NCBI GenBank assembly: GCA_021397835.1
Contig: JAJFZO010000902.1
Span: forward strand, 282,001 to 346,000
Length of the DNA stretch: 64,000 bases
Direction: 5' to 3'
Source: Moringa oleifera
Lineage: Eukaryota; Streptophyta; Magnoliopsida; Brassicales; Moringaceae
Under the pieces are notes generated by a model. It did not search any database and was not told the origin of the DNA. It was given only the letters and a program-made list of their open reading frames with translations. Positions 46,824-59,400 of this stretch are shown here, one piece after another. The position numbers were made by a program, and so were the translations under genes. Positions within the stretch are counted from its first letter, which is position 1. Each line of letters begins with the position of its first letter.

Positions 46824-49800
46824 CTAGGAAACAGCAGCAGAGCTGTCAGCACTTTCCCTCACCATTGTCTTTACGAAGAGCTCCCCTGCTCTATATGAAG
46901 ATCGCACCTAGAAAATATAATACATAATGGGAAATCTTATAAAGATCTTTCATACATGATGAACTAAAAATTACTCCTCTAGTAGTAGCAAACTTATCTT
47001 AAAGTGTATGCTACTTAAATTACAACAGGATCTCAGTGGATTTCAACAAAGCACTACTCCTTTATGAAATTCAGCCTTCCAGTCTCGAGATATGGCTTAA
47101 ATATTCAATACTGAGAAAATAAGATCTATGGATACCAAAACATCTAATGCAAATAGTAGAGCAAGCTTACCAGTGGACCACTTGCTACATAACGAAATCC
47201 AATGGATTCACCATATTGTTTCCAGAAGGCAAATTTCTCAGGTGTAACATATTCTTTGACAGTCAAATGCAATGGAGTTGGCTGCAATAAACATAGTCAG
47301 CATAATCATCATCTGAAAGAGTAAATTGGAGCGAGAAGGTATTATATGGATGATGGAATTAGATAAATGCTTGAGCAGAAGCCATTTTTGGCAACTTCGA
47401 GATAACTATAGACAAAACAGTGCCAGATTAAGGCCAGTGGCAGACATAAGTTCAGCAATTAGCTTCGCCAAAGATTTCCAACCTTGGCCCTCATATCTCC
47501 CAGGTCTAAGGCACCATCTTTTCTGGGTCCTATGCCTCAGAATGGTGCACATGAATTTACTGTAGTTAAAACTTTACCTGTAAATACTGACCAAGGGTTA
47601 GAATATCAACATCTATAGCCCTCAAATCAGCCATAGCTTCTTTCAACTCATCATCAGATTCTCCAAGGCCCAACATAATTGAAGACTTGGTTATCATTCC
47701 CTGCTTGCAGAGCTTTGCATATTTTAGAACAGTTAAGCTCTGTGCATACCTACATTGCCAAACTACATATCAGAAATCAAAATTTGCATTTACAAGCAGA
47801 AATACAGGATAGGACAATTCACAAAAACTGCTCCATGAACCTCAACAAACTTGCAAATCATGATCAGCATGGTGGTTAGTGCATATAAAATGCATCAACT
47901 CAATTTTATCACAAGCTCAAGATTGTGGAAAAGAGATTCAAAGCATTACTAAGTTAAAACGCATAGCATTTCAAAAACTTCTCTTTTCTCATTACTATTG
48001 ATAAGAATTCCATTTTTCATATAAATTAACCTACCTAATAGCTAAAAAGGGGGAAAAAAAAATAAATACCAAGGAAATTCCTTTATCATGAAATGCTCAT
48101 TTCTGTGACTTCGTCCTCCTCTCCAGAATTCTGGAGGAGAAAGATGCTTGTTCCTAGGGCTGCGGAGCTTTATATCTTATGATGAAGGCTCCCACTCTTG
48201 GTTGCATAACATTTGAAACAAGAAAGAGGAGCTAGGCTCACCAAGCAAAGAAGAGCCAAAGTGTTAAATAGCTCACTCCAAACTGTCTAAGATGCAAACT
48301 CAAGCTGTTAAGGAGTTGTCTGATAATGTGTATTTCTGTTTTTATTTTTTATTTTAAAAAATAGAAAATTTGAAATATTTCATTTGATAAGTTGTTTTTA
48401 TTTGTTTTCTTTTCTCGAAATTGACAAAACTTTCAAAACATTGGAAATACCATAGGAAAAATAAGAATTGCTTCTTATTGTTTTGGAAACAAGAGCCCAA
48501 CTTCAAATTCCGTAAGTCTCTTAAATTGTTTTCCCATGCTTTTGCACACACCATTGGATCATCAAACAAGTTTCTCTTTTTCTAATATTTTAAAGCAAAA
48601 CAGAGACAAAATACTATTTTTCAATACCCAAACAAGCTGATGCCAAGCTGCTCTTGAACGGGGAACTCAAAACATAAACAACCTTGCCCAATCTGTTCAC
48701 AGACAGCTGGGAGCATTGCATCCCAATCAGTGCCCACAATCAATACCTGAAGAAATTACTTAGTACTATGTAATGTGATATCTAACCATACCCAGCTCGA
48801 GGATCCCTGACAATTCGCTGCAGCCGTTTCACAGTCTCAATGTTGTGAGCAAAAACATCTAATCCCGAGTTCACCAGAACTTCTATAGCCTTTACATCAC
48901 CTCGAAAATCAGAAGTCAAACACTCTACCATGACATCTGGCTTTAGTTCCTGCAAAAGCAAGGGTAAAGAATCCAATCAATCTATCATATCACAAATTCA
49001 ATCAATTTTTTTTATCCACACCATAGTGTTTTAGCAGCCATATATATGTTATATAAAACCAAGCTTTTACGTCACAAGAAAGGTATACCAACCTTCATAG
49101 CTTTGACCGTCTGAGCAAAATGTCCACTACCACCATCAGGTAGGTCATCACGATCTACACTTGTCAAGACAATATAATCCACACTACAAAAATTTTAAAG
49201 CAAGGAATCGTAACTTCTAATAGAAGCATTTTGTTATTCAAGAAAAAAGGTATAAAATCTATTCAAAAGTGTCAACTAAAGATAAATTATTTTAAGTTTG
49301 AAAAGCCTGCAGCAATCGGCCTTCGTTTTATCACGGTGTTTCTAAAAGTGATACTTCATCCCCTGACATTTCCTGTTATTATATTTCATTAAAATGAAAC
49401 GTATGATTTTATTGAAAACAATATAATCCACACTACAAATTAATAATGGTACCTCCACTTCTTTGTTTCTCCACTCACCATCCAATTCAAGATAATGCAA
49501 GGTTAATTTTCCACTCCCACCATTAGGTAGATCATTAAGGTCTACACTTGTCAAGACAACATAATCTACACCACAAAAATTTTAAAACAAGGAATTGTAA
49601 CTTCTAATAGAAGCATTTTGTTATTCATTGAAAAGGCATATATCCAAATGATGTCTATGATTTTAATTGGCTAAATATGCATCACAATACCTACTCAAAA
49701 GAGTCAACTTAAGATGTTATTTTAAGTTTGAAAAGCCTGCACCTGATTGCCTTCAGTTAATCACTGTGTTTTCAAACAAGGAACTTCAACCCTTGAAATT

Positions 49801-51938
49801 TTGTTATTTTATTACATTAAAATGGAAGGAATGATTTTGATTTTGAATTGTGAGAGCAAGATATTTCATCAATAAACTGCAGAACAAATTGGTAATGGTA
49901 CCTCTACTTCTTTGTCTCTCTGCTTACCATCCAATTCAAGACAATGCAAGTTTTTTTTTTCCCTCTTATCATAGCCATTCATATGATAATTACTAAGAAA
50001 AAAGTACAAACCAAGGCCAACAAGACACGCTTCCAGATTGCTTTAACATGACAGTTACAGTCACAGGTACATGCTTCTAAGGGATAGCATGTTCCATAAT
50101 AACAGCTCAGCAGTATTCTTTCTTATAGCATTAAGTCTCAATATCAAGAAGCAGAAAACTAAGCTCAAGTTTACCTTTCTAGTTACAATGATGTATGCAA
50201 GTATCTGCAACAAAAGTTTTTGTAAGAAACCTTCACTCAATCACCAAAAATTAAACTTCTCCTCTACACTGGATAGAAATTTTTGAAAAACTTATGAAAA
50301 TTTTGAATTGCCTACCGTTACATACGGAACTTTAAAAATTTGGAGTTTGGTATATTAGACTTTGAAATTTGGAGTTTGACCTTCATTGTCGTTCTATTGA
50401 TCATTATACAGGAATACAAGTCACAATTCTACCCATGCTAATTTAAGGAGGGGGAAGCAGACGGTACAGTTTTCTGGAAGTCACTTTTTCCCCTAGATAA
50501 TCAAGTTAGCAGACTTTCCATAAAGAGAAGCGCTCATTACATTCCTGCTAATGATAGATGATTGTTAAATATTAGGTCATGAGTGAGGTTGAGCCCTCTC
50601 TCTTGCGCTTTCTAAGATCTTGTTCAAATAAGAATGAATAAAAGGCTTTCCACTCAAGCTAAAAGGAAAAACACCCAAACAAAAATCATATAGGGGTTCA
50701 TTATATTCTATCTACCAATGGATTACAACCTGGAGAAAAATAAAATGCATTCTTTTTCAAATTTAGTTAAGAAGGTACCAATTTGATTGTAATTTACAAA
50801 CATGTGCATACACAAACAGGAACACCGGGTAGGTTTGATATTTAAATGCATAGAAAGAGCATTACCCATCATCAATGACATAAAATAATAAATACACTGA
50901 AAAAATTTAAAAAAAAAAAAACGAATTGCTTAAAAGGAAAAAGAAGAATTAAGACCTACCCCCAGCTTGCAATAGCCTTGGCAGTGTTTTCTGGCTCCAT
51001 AGGGTCTGGTGGTGCAGGGTTTCTGCTTGTTTTGACTGCACAAAATCTACAGCCACGAGTGCATGTATCCCCAAGAAGCATTATGGTTGCAGTTGCTACA
51101 CCATCCCCACCTCCATTCCAACACTGCACAAAAAACAGTTTCAAACATCAAACCAGTTAAATTGTAGTCTCAATTGGATTCAACAGGTTATTTTGAAGCT
51201 AATATAATGCAGTAAATTAGGTCTTAGAACAATGATGAGCAAAGTACCATATCTCAGTTCTTTCAAGAATGCAACCAAATGCATTAAAGGTTTTCCTTTA
51301 AATAGAGAAGAAAAAAGTTTAAATAAATGGGCATCCATAAAAATAAATGAAAGCATCAGGACAGCACAAACCATTTTCAACTGACAGGGAAGTAACACTA
51401 AGAAACACTAAATCAGCAAACCAAAAACTCAGAGATCATTGGAAAATCCTCCTAACATGTGCAGAAGAAATGTAAAATATTAGATAGAAGCATGTAGATG
51501 CAACAAGAACTGGAAAGAGGAAAATATGACCTCGCCAATGTTGGGGCACTGGGCTTCTTCGCAGACAGTGTTGAGATTCAAGCGAGAGAGGGAATCCTTA
51601 ACCTCCTGAAACCTCTCTCCTTGAGGCGCTCTCTGTCTCAACCACTGAGGCTTCCTGACGTTGGGATCTCTGCCCGTGAAGGGTCCCATTCCTGGGTAGG
51701 GTTCACTCTTCATTCCCCCCGGCTCCATCAGGTTTTTCCTAGCTGCCAAAGCTGACGAATCATTTGATGATGCGTTCGATGATATCGATGATGTTGAATC
51801 CACCAATTTGCAACGGATTTTCAAGTAAGAACTAGAACTGGATGATGATGATGAAAATAATTTGGGTAGTCTAGGAATGGGGATTGAAACGGACATTGAA
51901 GGTTTTGAAAGTGAATGGCGCATCATTTTCACCACCAA
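46824..51938 (-). CDS. LIP1P: Plastidial lipoyl synthase (7 exons)
   Basis: Radical-SAM enzyme that inserts two sulfurs into octanoyl groups to make lipoyl cofactor for plastid pyruvate dehydrogenase E2. Exons: 51938-51531, 51123-50960, 49183-49093, 48949-48792, 47749-47578, 47281-47171, 46907-46824; 1188 bp, 395 residues, all junctions GT-AG and in frame. Auxiliary cluster Cys126, Cys131, Cys137 ([12 protein letters not shown], split by intron 1); radical-SAM cluster CTRGCRFC, Cys157/161/164; C-terminal RSSYR with the serine ligand (residues 371-372). The Ser-rich, acid-poor N-terminus (residues 1-60) suits a chloroplast transit peptide, and similarity is to the plastid rather than the mitochondrial type. 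A second ATG at 51926 matches the usual MM start and would give 391 residues. Intact. Confidence 0.95.
48318..48640. mobile_element. Possible MITE in intron 4 of LIP1P
   Basis: Left end TTGTCTGATAATGTGTATTTCTG and the inverse of the right end, TTGTTTGGGTATTG followed by TTTTGTCTCTG, are similar. The interior is AT-rich with TTTTATTTT/AAAAAATAG runs typical of small hAT-type elements. Target duplications not found. Confidence 0.4.
49121..49955 (-). repeat. Tandem duplication (387-bp period) including LIP1P exon 3
   Basis: Unit A (49121-49507) begins inside the working exon 3. Unit B (49508 to about 49955) repeats the exon piece and the following intron: CACTTGTCAAGACAA.ATAAT, ACAAAAATTTTAAA.CAAGGAAT, AACTTCTAATAGAAGCATTTTGTTATTCA, AAGCCTGCA and TGGTACCTC.ACTTCTTTGT. 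Confidence 0.92.
49508..49572 (-). pseudogene. Decayed duplicate of LIP1P exon 3
   Basis: Encodes [15 protein letters not shown], against [15 protein letters not shown] in the true exon. The acceptor TGTAG of the true exon is TGTGG here, and the exon's 3' part and donor are gone. It lies in intron 2 and would not be expected to splice correctly. Confidence 0.85.
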
Positions 51939-51984
51939 TTCAATTCCACTACTTGCCCTATCATGTGGTGAATTAGGTGTTAAG

Positions 51985-52020
51985 AGGCGCGCGCGCGAGA
52001 GGGAGAGAGAGAGAAGCTGA
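51985..52020. repeat. GCGCGC and GA-repeat tract upstream of LIP1P
   Basis: GGCGCGCGCGCGAGAGGGAGAGAGAGAGA lies 47-80 bp before the first ATG. On the gene strand it is a CT-rich patch, as often found at plant transcription starts. The surrounding minus-strand frame (52168-51980) has no family features. Confidence 0.6.
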
Positions 52021-52734
52021 AGCAGTTAAGAAAGGATGCCCTTGGTGTGGGGTTGGAGGACTTCGGCTTCTCCGCCCCCAAAACGAAGCCGTTGGTTGGT
52101 TGTTCAACTGTAACATGCATCATCCGGGTCCATCTAGTTTGGTTCAGTCCAATATGGCTAGAAGCCATTAGACTATCAGTTCAATGTGCAAATAGTTTGA
52201 GGAAATCATCCGTTTTGGCTGAAATTTTTTTATCATAAAAAAAAAAAAAATCAAATTAGCTTATGTTCCTCGCACCGATTGAAATGCATTGATCATTGTG
52301 CCTTCATTATTATTTTTTTATAAAGGTGAGTTGCCATCTCTCCATACTCTTCATCTCTTGGAATGTTGATTTCAACGTTTCTTTCGGTTAATTTGTGAAT
52401 TTGAGTTTGGATTTTGATTCGACATGTATGATTTAGTAAAATAAGAGTTTTATTTTGTGATTTATGCACCAAAAACTTACTTTGCCTCTCTCTCTTTAAA
52501 TTCATTTGCATCATATATAGAAAACTAGGTTTTTAGTTTAGATGCATTTCAAGTTATGCAAATGTAACTTTAGATTTAGTTGTACAATGAAATTTTACTT
52601 TTATCATGATATTTATTTTCGTTAAGAGAAACTAATTTTTTTATATTTAAATATCTAGATAATTTTTCATATGTTTTATAAAAATATGGTGATATCTAAT
52701 AAGATTTGTTGATTTTCACATATCCAAGAATACG

Positions 52735-52945
52735 AATTCAAAATATTTATGTATTATTAATGCTATTCATGTATTATTTGAAATTATCATGTATTATTTA
52801 TATTATTCATATATTGTTTCATATATTCATATATTATTTGTACCTTTATTTAGTATTCATATTATGTATATATTATTTGTATTATTCATATATTATTTCT
52901 CCATTCATGTTTTATTATTTCTTTTATTATTTTTAATGTTCATGC
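52735..52945 (+). repeat. TTCATGTATTATT short-repeat array (first block)
   Basis: About ten irregular copies of TTCATRTATTATT spaced roughly 15-25 bp. Confidence 0.75.
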
Positions 52946-53404
52946 ATTATTTTTAATATGTCTATGATTGTGATTTTGTTTAGTTGAGTGTAGCTAATGA
53001 AATATGAGTTTTCTTATTTTGGAATGAAACATGAGTGCAATCAAAAGACAATTTTGAGTACATTGGGGATCATGTAGAAATCGTTAAATTGTTTATCTCC
53101 AAATATATTTCTTATGCTCGATCGGTGGACATAGTTCGATCATGTGTGGATGTTGATTTAGTATAATTTAAAATTCAGTTGTTTACACTAAATATTCTTA
53201 GAGGCCAATGTTTGAATCAGAATAGCTCGTTATTCAGATGATATTTTTAGTTGTGAGATGAAAATGTTGTTCCAAGGCTAATACTAAATTTAGTACGCAA
53301 GATTGTTACTACTCTAACACATCTTCCCATTGAAAATGTTATTGTAGCGGTTCCTAGGGTGCCAAAATAGTATGGTTTGTTAAGGTCTTGTGTTGTAACT
53401 TATT

Positions 53405-53640
53405 TTTAAGGCATCATGTATTGTTCCTCAAGTATCATATATTATTTTAACACACATCATATATTATTCCTAAGTATCATTTATTATTTTCAAGTATCAT
53501 GTCTTATTTTTAACACATCACGCATTATTCATAAGTATCATGTATTATTCTAAATGCATCATATATAATACTCAGATATCACGTATTATTTTTAACACAT
53601 CATATATTATTTTTAATACATCATATTTATTCTCAGGTAT
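53405..53640 (+). repeat. ATCATGTATTATTTTTAACAC short-repeat array (second block)
   Basis: About eleven units of roughly 20-22 bp alternating between TAAGTATCATGTATTATTC and TTTAACACATCATATATTATT forms. Confidence 0.85.
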
Positions 53641-53880
53641 TTTTGCAGTTTTCTCTCATCTAACTATGAATTACAAATGCTCTACTTATGAAATAGAAAA
53701 TTTATATTAACTTATAAACAAACCATAAACCATGTAGAATGTATCCTTTTTCATCCAAAAAATAGCTCATAAACATTCTTCACATAGCACAACACATTCA
53801 AAAAGCTATTCCTCACAATGCACATCAATTATTCACTTACCAACCAATAACAATACACCAAATATTCTTCACTTTCCATA

Positions 53881-54053
53881 ACTTTTCTTCACTATACAAT
53901 AGATCCAAAATAACTCATAAATAATATATGTTTTTTTTCTTCTGAATATCTTTGACAAAAACACTCTACAACTTTTCTTCACTATACAATAGATCCAAAA
54001 TAACTCTTAAATAATATATGTTTTTTTCCTTCTAAATATCTTTGACAAAAACA
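53881..54053 (+). repeat. 86-bp tandem duplication, two near-identical units
   Basis: CTTTTCTTCACTATACAATA, then GATCCAAAATAACTC, TTAAATAATATATGTTTTTT and AATATCTTTGACAAAAACAC occur twice with a handful of differences. Recent compared with the surrounding repeats. Confidence 0.9.
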
Positions 54054-54444
54054 CAATACATCATTCACTTGAGAACTAACCTACCAAGATGCATGCTCAC
54101 ATGCTTCAGGTTCAAAGGAATAAGACCAACTAGGTAAGAGCATTTCGGCACCTCACTTTGGCCTTATTCGCCTTACTAGCATTTAATGGATAATATGTAT
54201 GCTGAATGCCATATTTTGTCACATGCTTAACAGGTGCCAAAAGCAGTAGGCCTTGAACCTACCTAATGGAAGTTCATTGTCACATAAGTTGGATAAGACA
54301 TCAATAACTACCCTCAATGGCCCAAGAGATGAACACTATTGATTGTTACATCCTTGGTGGCAAAGGCAATGGCAAATTTCGCAAAGTTTTTCTTCATCAT
54401 CTACATAATACAAGTAACAATTAGAATAAAATATGAGCAATTAC

Positions 54445-54690
54445 AATAACACATGACGAGTTCAAATAATACATAAAACGGTATAATACAAATAACACAA
54501 ATAATGCATGACCAGCACAATTAATGCATGAATAGTTCAAATCATTCATGACTAATTTAAATAATGCATTATCATTTCAAATAATATTTGACCAATTCAA
54601 ATAATGCATGATCAGTTCAAATAATACATGATCACTTTAAATAACACATGACCCATTCAAAATAATATATGACAGGCACAAAAAATACAT
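54445..54690 (-). repeat. Inverted short-repeat array (third block)
   Basis: About ten units of AATAATGCATGATCAGTTCA-type sequence. Read on the minus strand they are TGAACTGATCATGCATTATT, sharing the TCATGYATTATT core with the first two blocks in opposite orientation. Confidence 0.8.
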
Positions 54691-56029
54691 ATTCATCACA
54701 GAAAGATGCATGAATAGGAGACAAAATATCAAGTGAACGACCATGGCTTTCAATTAGTTTAACCAATTACATATATATTTCATCCATATCATCTCCAAAA
54801 AAAAAAAAAAAAACCATGCCTATACAAGCCAACAACAAACCCATAACATAACTCATTAGTAATTCATTCATAGAAAAAAAAAAAGGAAGGTATTTTTAAT
54901 ATGCTCACAACCAATTCAAGCATGGTGAGACAAAAAGTAATAAGAAATCATAGAAAATATGCACTTTTTCATGTGTGTACCACAGAGACCACCGATTATG
55001 GGTTTTTAAACAAATGAACATGTTTTTCTCTTAAAAAAATAGTACCATTAGTGTTACCTTTTATCGTTTATAGGATCAAATCTATGTCATTGATGGATCC
55101 AACTCCCTAAAAAGAATCCTTGGTTTTTGAGAGAAAATAAAGAGATTTTTTAACTTTAAGAAGAAGATGAGCAAAGTGTACCAAGTGAGGGAGAAAACAC
55201 ATAAAAAGTCACTATCTTCCATGTTATTCTCTCTCTCTCTCTATCTTGGTATTTTTATGATTAAGTCAAGGGTAATTTTATTCAAAATCTAGAAAAAGGC
55301 TGAAAACAATCTCGTTAGTAATTTTGAATATTCTACATATCCCTATTATACGAGGCTCAAAAAATTTTCCAAAAATCTTTGTGATATGATCAAATACATT
55401 TGTTGGTTTAGAGCTCTTAACATGACTTTGGGTCACGTGAGTAGTTCAAGGTCCAATAAAGATAATTCAAGAAAGATAAACAAGAATGACATCGATCTAT
55501 CAAAAGAATGTGTAAACTTATGAAGTAGTTTATTTTCAAAGAAAACTGATTAATTCAAACAAAAAAATCACTATACTAGTGGATCAACAAAAAATCATGA
55601 AGTCCATAAAATAACAAAAAGTCATCGTATCTAACAAAGAAGAAGAAAGCAACTATAACACTTGGCATAGCAAACATGTTGCCTTTTAGGAAGATGTGCC
55701 AAATCAACATTATTTTTTTAAAAAAAGAAACACCTTTGATCATGCTATAAAGCATAAAGTTATGAATTTATAAGCATTAAACGCATATTTTTTATTTTAT
55801 TTCTACTATTAAAATATTAAACTAATTTAAACATCAAAAAAACTTTAATCCCAATAATATCCTACATATACTTTCTTTGTAGAATTTTTTTCACCTTTCT
55901 TCATAATAAAGGAATATCTTTTTACCATCAACAATTTTTTTTTATTGTGTGGGCAGTATTGGAGATCTTCAAAATATTCAAATTAGAATCAAACCAACAA
56001 ACTAATTCAGAGAAGTCTAACACTTTGTT

Positions 56030-56345
56030 CAACTACGATGTAGGGCAGAGGCTACATGATGAGATAAAACTGTCACTTGGTATGTAAAGGCTCCTTGCAG
56101 AAGATCAATATTTGGAGTTTCAAGACTCATTGGATGTGCAAAAAGGATAGAATCTTAGAAATTGAAAGAACAAATTCATTTAAAGTTGTAAAACTGGAAT
56201 GAGCGATGCTTTCTCAAGTTGGCTATGGGGTATTGATCAAGACGGTGGCTTAAGCTATTCTCCCTTATATTATGAGTTGTTTCATGCTACCTGATACCGA
56301 GTTCATGATATCCATATACTTCTTATAGGTTTCTGATGGGGTGAT
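56030..56345 (+). mobile_element. L1-type LINE reverse transcriptase fragment
   Basis: Near 56212-56300 reads QVGYGVLIKTVA-AILPYIMS followed by CFMLPDTE, matching the L1 ORF2 motif QAGREVLIKAVAQAIPxYxMSCFxLP. The upstream part is out of frame. It stops within 30 bp of the CACTA-like end at 56371. Confidence 0.75.
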
Positions 56346-56419
56346 AAATGATTTACCAAAAAAATACTACAACACAAAAGGATTTTAGTGACAATTATTT
56401 AGTGGTAAATATGATAATT

Positions 56420-59400
56420 ATCGGTACATGTACTATAAAAGCTTTTTTTGTCCTATTTTTACTATTTTTTACTCAATATACATTGTTAATAAACTTATAG
56501 CAATAGTTGTAAATTTTAACCATGAAGATATATGTTTTTAATAACTATTATTTACTGTTGCTTTTAAAACAACATCACAATTCTTCTCATCTTTAAATTA
56601 TAAATTTCAAATTTAAAAATATAATATCAAATTAAATATAAGTTAATTAAAATATAATAAAAATAAATTTTATTAAATAAAAAATACAAGTAAAATTAAA
56701 TTTTAAAAAATTTTAAATATAAATTAAAAACTATAAAATAATTAAGTAAATCAAACATAAACCATGCACCTCTTGCATCAATTTAAAATGCCTTCCTTAC
56801 TCAATTGACATTTTTTTTCTCAATATAAAATATATTTAAAAATTAAAAAAGAAATATATTGATTTTTTAAAAAATCCAACAGTAAATTTGACATTTTATG
56901 AGTATATATATATACATATTATGTTTAAAACAAGTTTTAAATAGATATTTTAAAGAGAAAAAGTGAAAACAAAGTAGCTAAAAAGGCAGCTCATGGGATG
57001 AAGAAAGCCACCAAATTCTTTCTTGCTTTTCATTTTGGTGAGACACTTATGATGGTGAAGAAACTTTCTCTACTAATTTCGTCAACATGTTTACTCTTTC
57101 TCCGTCAAAAGTTGAGATTGCTCATTTTCTTATCTCTTATCTCTCTATTTTACATTTCTTTCTCCTCTTTGTTATCTACATTTACTTCTCTTTTTTTTAA
57201 ATTTTTTTATGGTTTATTTGCTATTATATTCATTAAAGGGGAAAGAATCGAAATAAAGCATTTACATTTGTTTTTATTCAAATGTCTACCATTTATGTAA
57301 GAGACATATTTTGATTGGAGCATGTTGGTACTTAATTTGAAGGAATCTAAAAGGAAACCTAAGTTCTATAATGTTACAATTTTAAAGTGTTAAGAGGTAC
57401 AAGAATTCTTAATGAAACTTAGTAAATTTGTAGATGTTGTGCTTTTCACTACTTAAGGTTTTTTATTGCTTTGCAATTCACAAAATTCTTTCTTACTAGT
57501 TTTTTATTTCCATTTTTCTGAATCATACTCTATGTCTACAGGATGAACTAGCCCATTTCTTGATAGCATGAATACTAGGAACCATTTATCTTTGACTTTA
57601 TTAGCCTTTAAAAATTGGCATGTAAGTGTTGTTTCCTATGTTCTCCTTTCCTTTATGATTCATTAGTTTCTATAGTTGATTAACTTGATTTGGTGAATCC
57701 TTATTCACTTCGAGTACTTAGTTCTTGTTTCAATGTATTAATAGTAATCTTTTCTGTAAATCATTGAATTAGTATTTTAAGTAGGATTAGTTAAATAAGT
57801 ATCTATGTAACTAAATATGAAATTATAGAAATAATGTCTTCTTTATGTTTTATAATGTGAAATTCTTTTTTATGATCTTAAAAACATGGTGGAATTATTT
57901 TCCATTTTGTGTTAAAATGAACATAATGTTGGCAGTGCAAAAATCAAGTTCGATGTGCCTATTTTTGGCTTTTTAGATAACTTTGACTTGCGGTAAGTAG
58001 GTATAGCTTCCTCATTGCTATTAATATGAATTAGTTGAATTGGTTGGATCTTTATTACTGTGAATTTGAAGTTACACGCACATTTCTAGTGTGTACATGT
58101 TTAAGATATTTTCTTGAAAATTTTATTGCATTTTGTTTTAAAATTTTCATGAATTCTTGATTAACGGGTGATTGATAATGACAAACTAGATTATGCGTAC
58201 AGTGAGTTAATCTATAGAGCATCCACTACTGTTTCAATAGCTGAAACAATATTAAACACTAAAGGAGGTTAGCTTGACCAAACCTTTCACGGAAATTAAA
58301 GTATAAGGAATCAAAACTTAGCGAATTTTAACTGATGTTCAATTAGGTTATGTTGATGCTTAACTAACGCTCAAGGAATCAAAACTTAGTGAATCTTTGT
58401 AGTCTGTTTTGTAGAGCTTTATTTGGTCCTAAATGTTTGCTCTTTCTTTATCTAATCTACGTTTATAGTGATGAAATTTTAGACTTAGTGATGTGCTGCA
58501 AACTAATGATTTGTTAATTTCGTTTCTTTTTTAGATTTTTTTTTTTTTTTTGGGTAGAAAGGCTTGACACGATTACGATACACGAAGAATAGGTCATATA
58601 ACTCTAAATGGTATGGCTCAAATGTTGCTCATCTATATCTTGAATAAGATTTGACTAACCAAAAGATTTTGATTACTCATGGTTGTTCTTTCACTTTAGT
58701 TAAGTTGCTCATTATGGAACATACAAATGGGATCTCTTGGGATTGACTAAATCCTCATTGGATTTACATTTTTTTTAGGTGAATTAAGTATATCAGTGGG
58801 ATCCACTTATATTCCTATCTTCCTAGGAAAGATTAATAGCAAAATTTCTTTTTGAGAATTTTCATCCAGAGGAACTTGACTCATGAATTTCACCTTTAGC
58901 TACTGATGAAAAGGAAACAGTTTACAAATATCTCAAGGACAACCCTATTTACAGGTATGTTTTCTTTGCATTTGTCAATGAATGGAATAAAGTAAGACCC
59001 CATTGAACAAAAGAAACTACTTGGAAAGCTTTTGCGACTAGTTTTATCTATTAAGTTATGCTATTTAAGTGATACAATTAGCCACAGCAAATAGGTAATA
59101 AAACTTGTGGTCTGATTCTACAATGATACATACCATAACCTGCTCATCTTACCCTATTGATACATTCTTAATTCATATTTAGCCTTTTCCTTTATATCTT
59201 GCATAATATATTAGGAAATTTTGGTTTTGATAATACTTCATGATTTTTAATAAACAAGGACTGCTGAAAGGTGGAAGCAAGAGATGAATTGCACCATTGT
59301 ATGAAATTAGCCTTCCGTTACCATCAAATGTGGTGTGAAAAAAGGTTTGTCTCCAAAATGCCCACAATAAAATGGAGAAAGAATACAATTAAGGTTGGAC

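Larger units (their letters stand above)
52180..55990. other. AT-rich region with short-repeat arrays; no gene
   Basis: Holds three arrays of about 20-24-bp units (52735-52945, 53405-53640, 54445-54690), an 86-bp tandem duplication (53881-54053) and (CT)n at about 55229. On the minus strand 54380-54200 a short stretch reads VVIDVLSNLCDNELPLGRF, which I do not recognise. No host gene. Confidence 0.5.

Noticed and set aside
48782..48791. LIP1P exon 4 ending one codon later (after TATG)
   Set aside because: Only the donor at 48791, with the acceptor before 47749, keeps the conserved AGY(A/E)QS frame into exon 5.
51980..52168. Minus-strand frame just upstream of LIP1P as an N-terminal extension
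   Set aside because: A stop separates it from the LIP1P frame, and the conserved start is at 51938 or 51926; it lies in the leader or promoter.
52706..52936. 76-residue Tyr/Leu/Ile-rich frame resembling a membrane peptide
   Set aside because: Translation of the ATTATTCATGT repeat array; composition reflects the repeat.
56998..57300. 100-residue Phe/Leu/Ser-rich frame as a small membrane protein
   Set aside because: T-rich low-complexity DNA inside a probable transposon; no conserved motif or homologue recognised.
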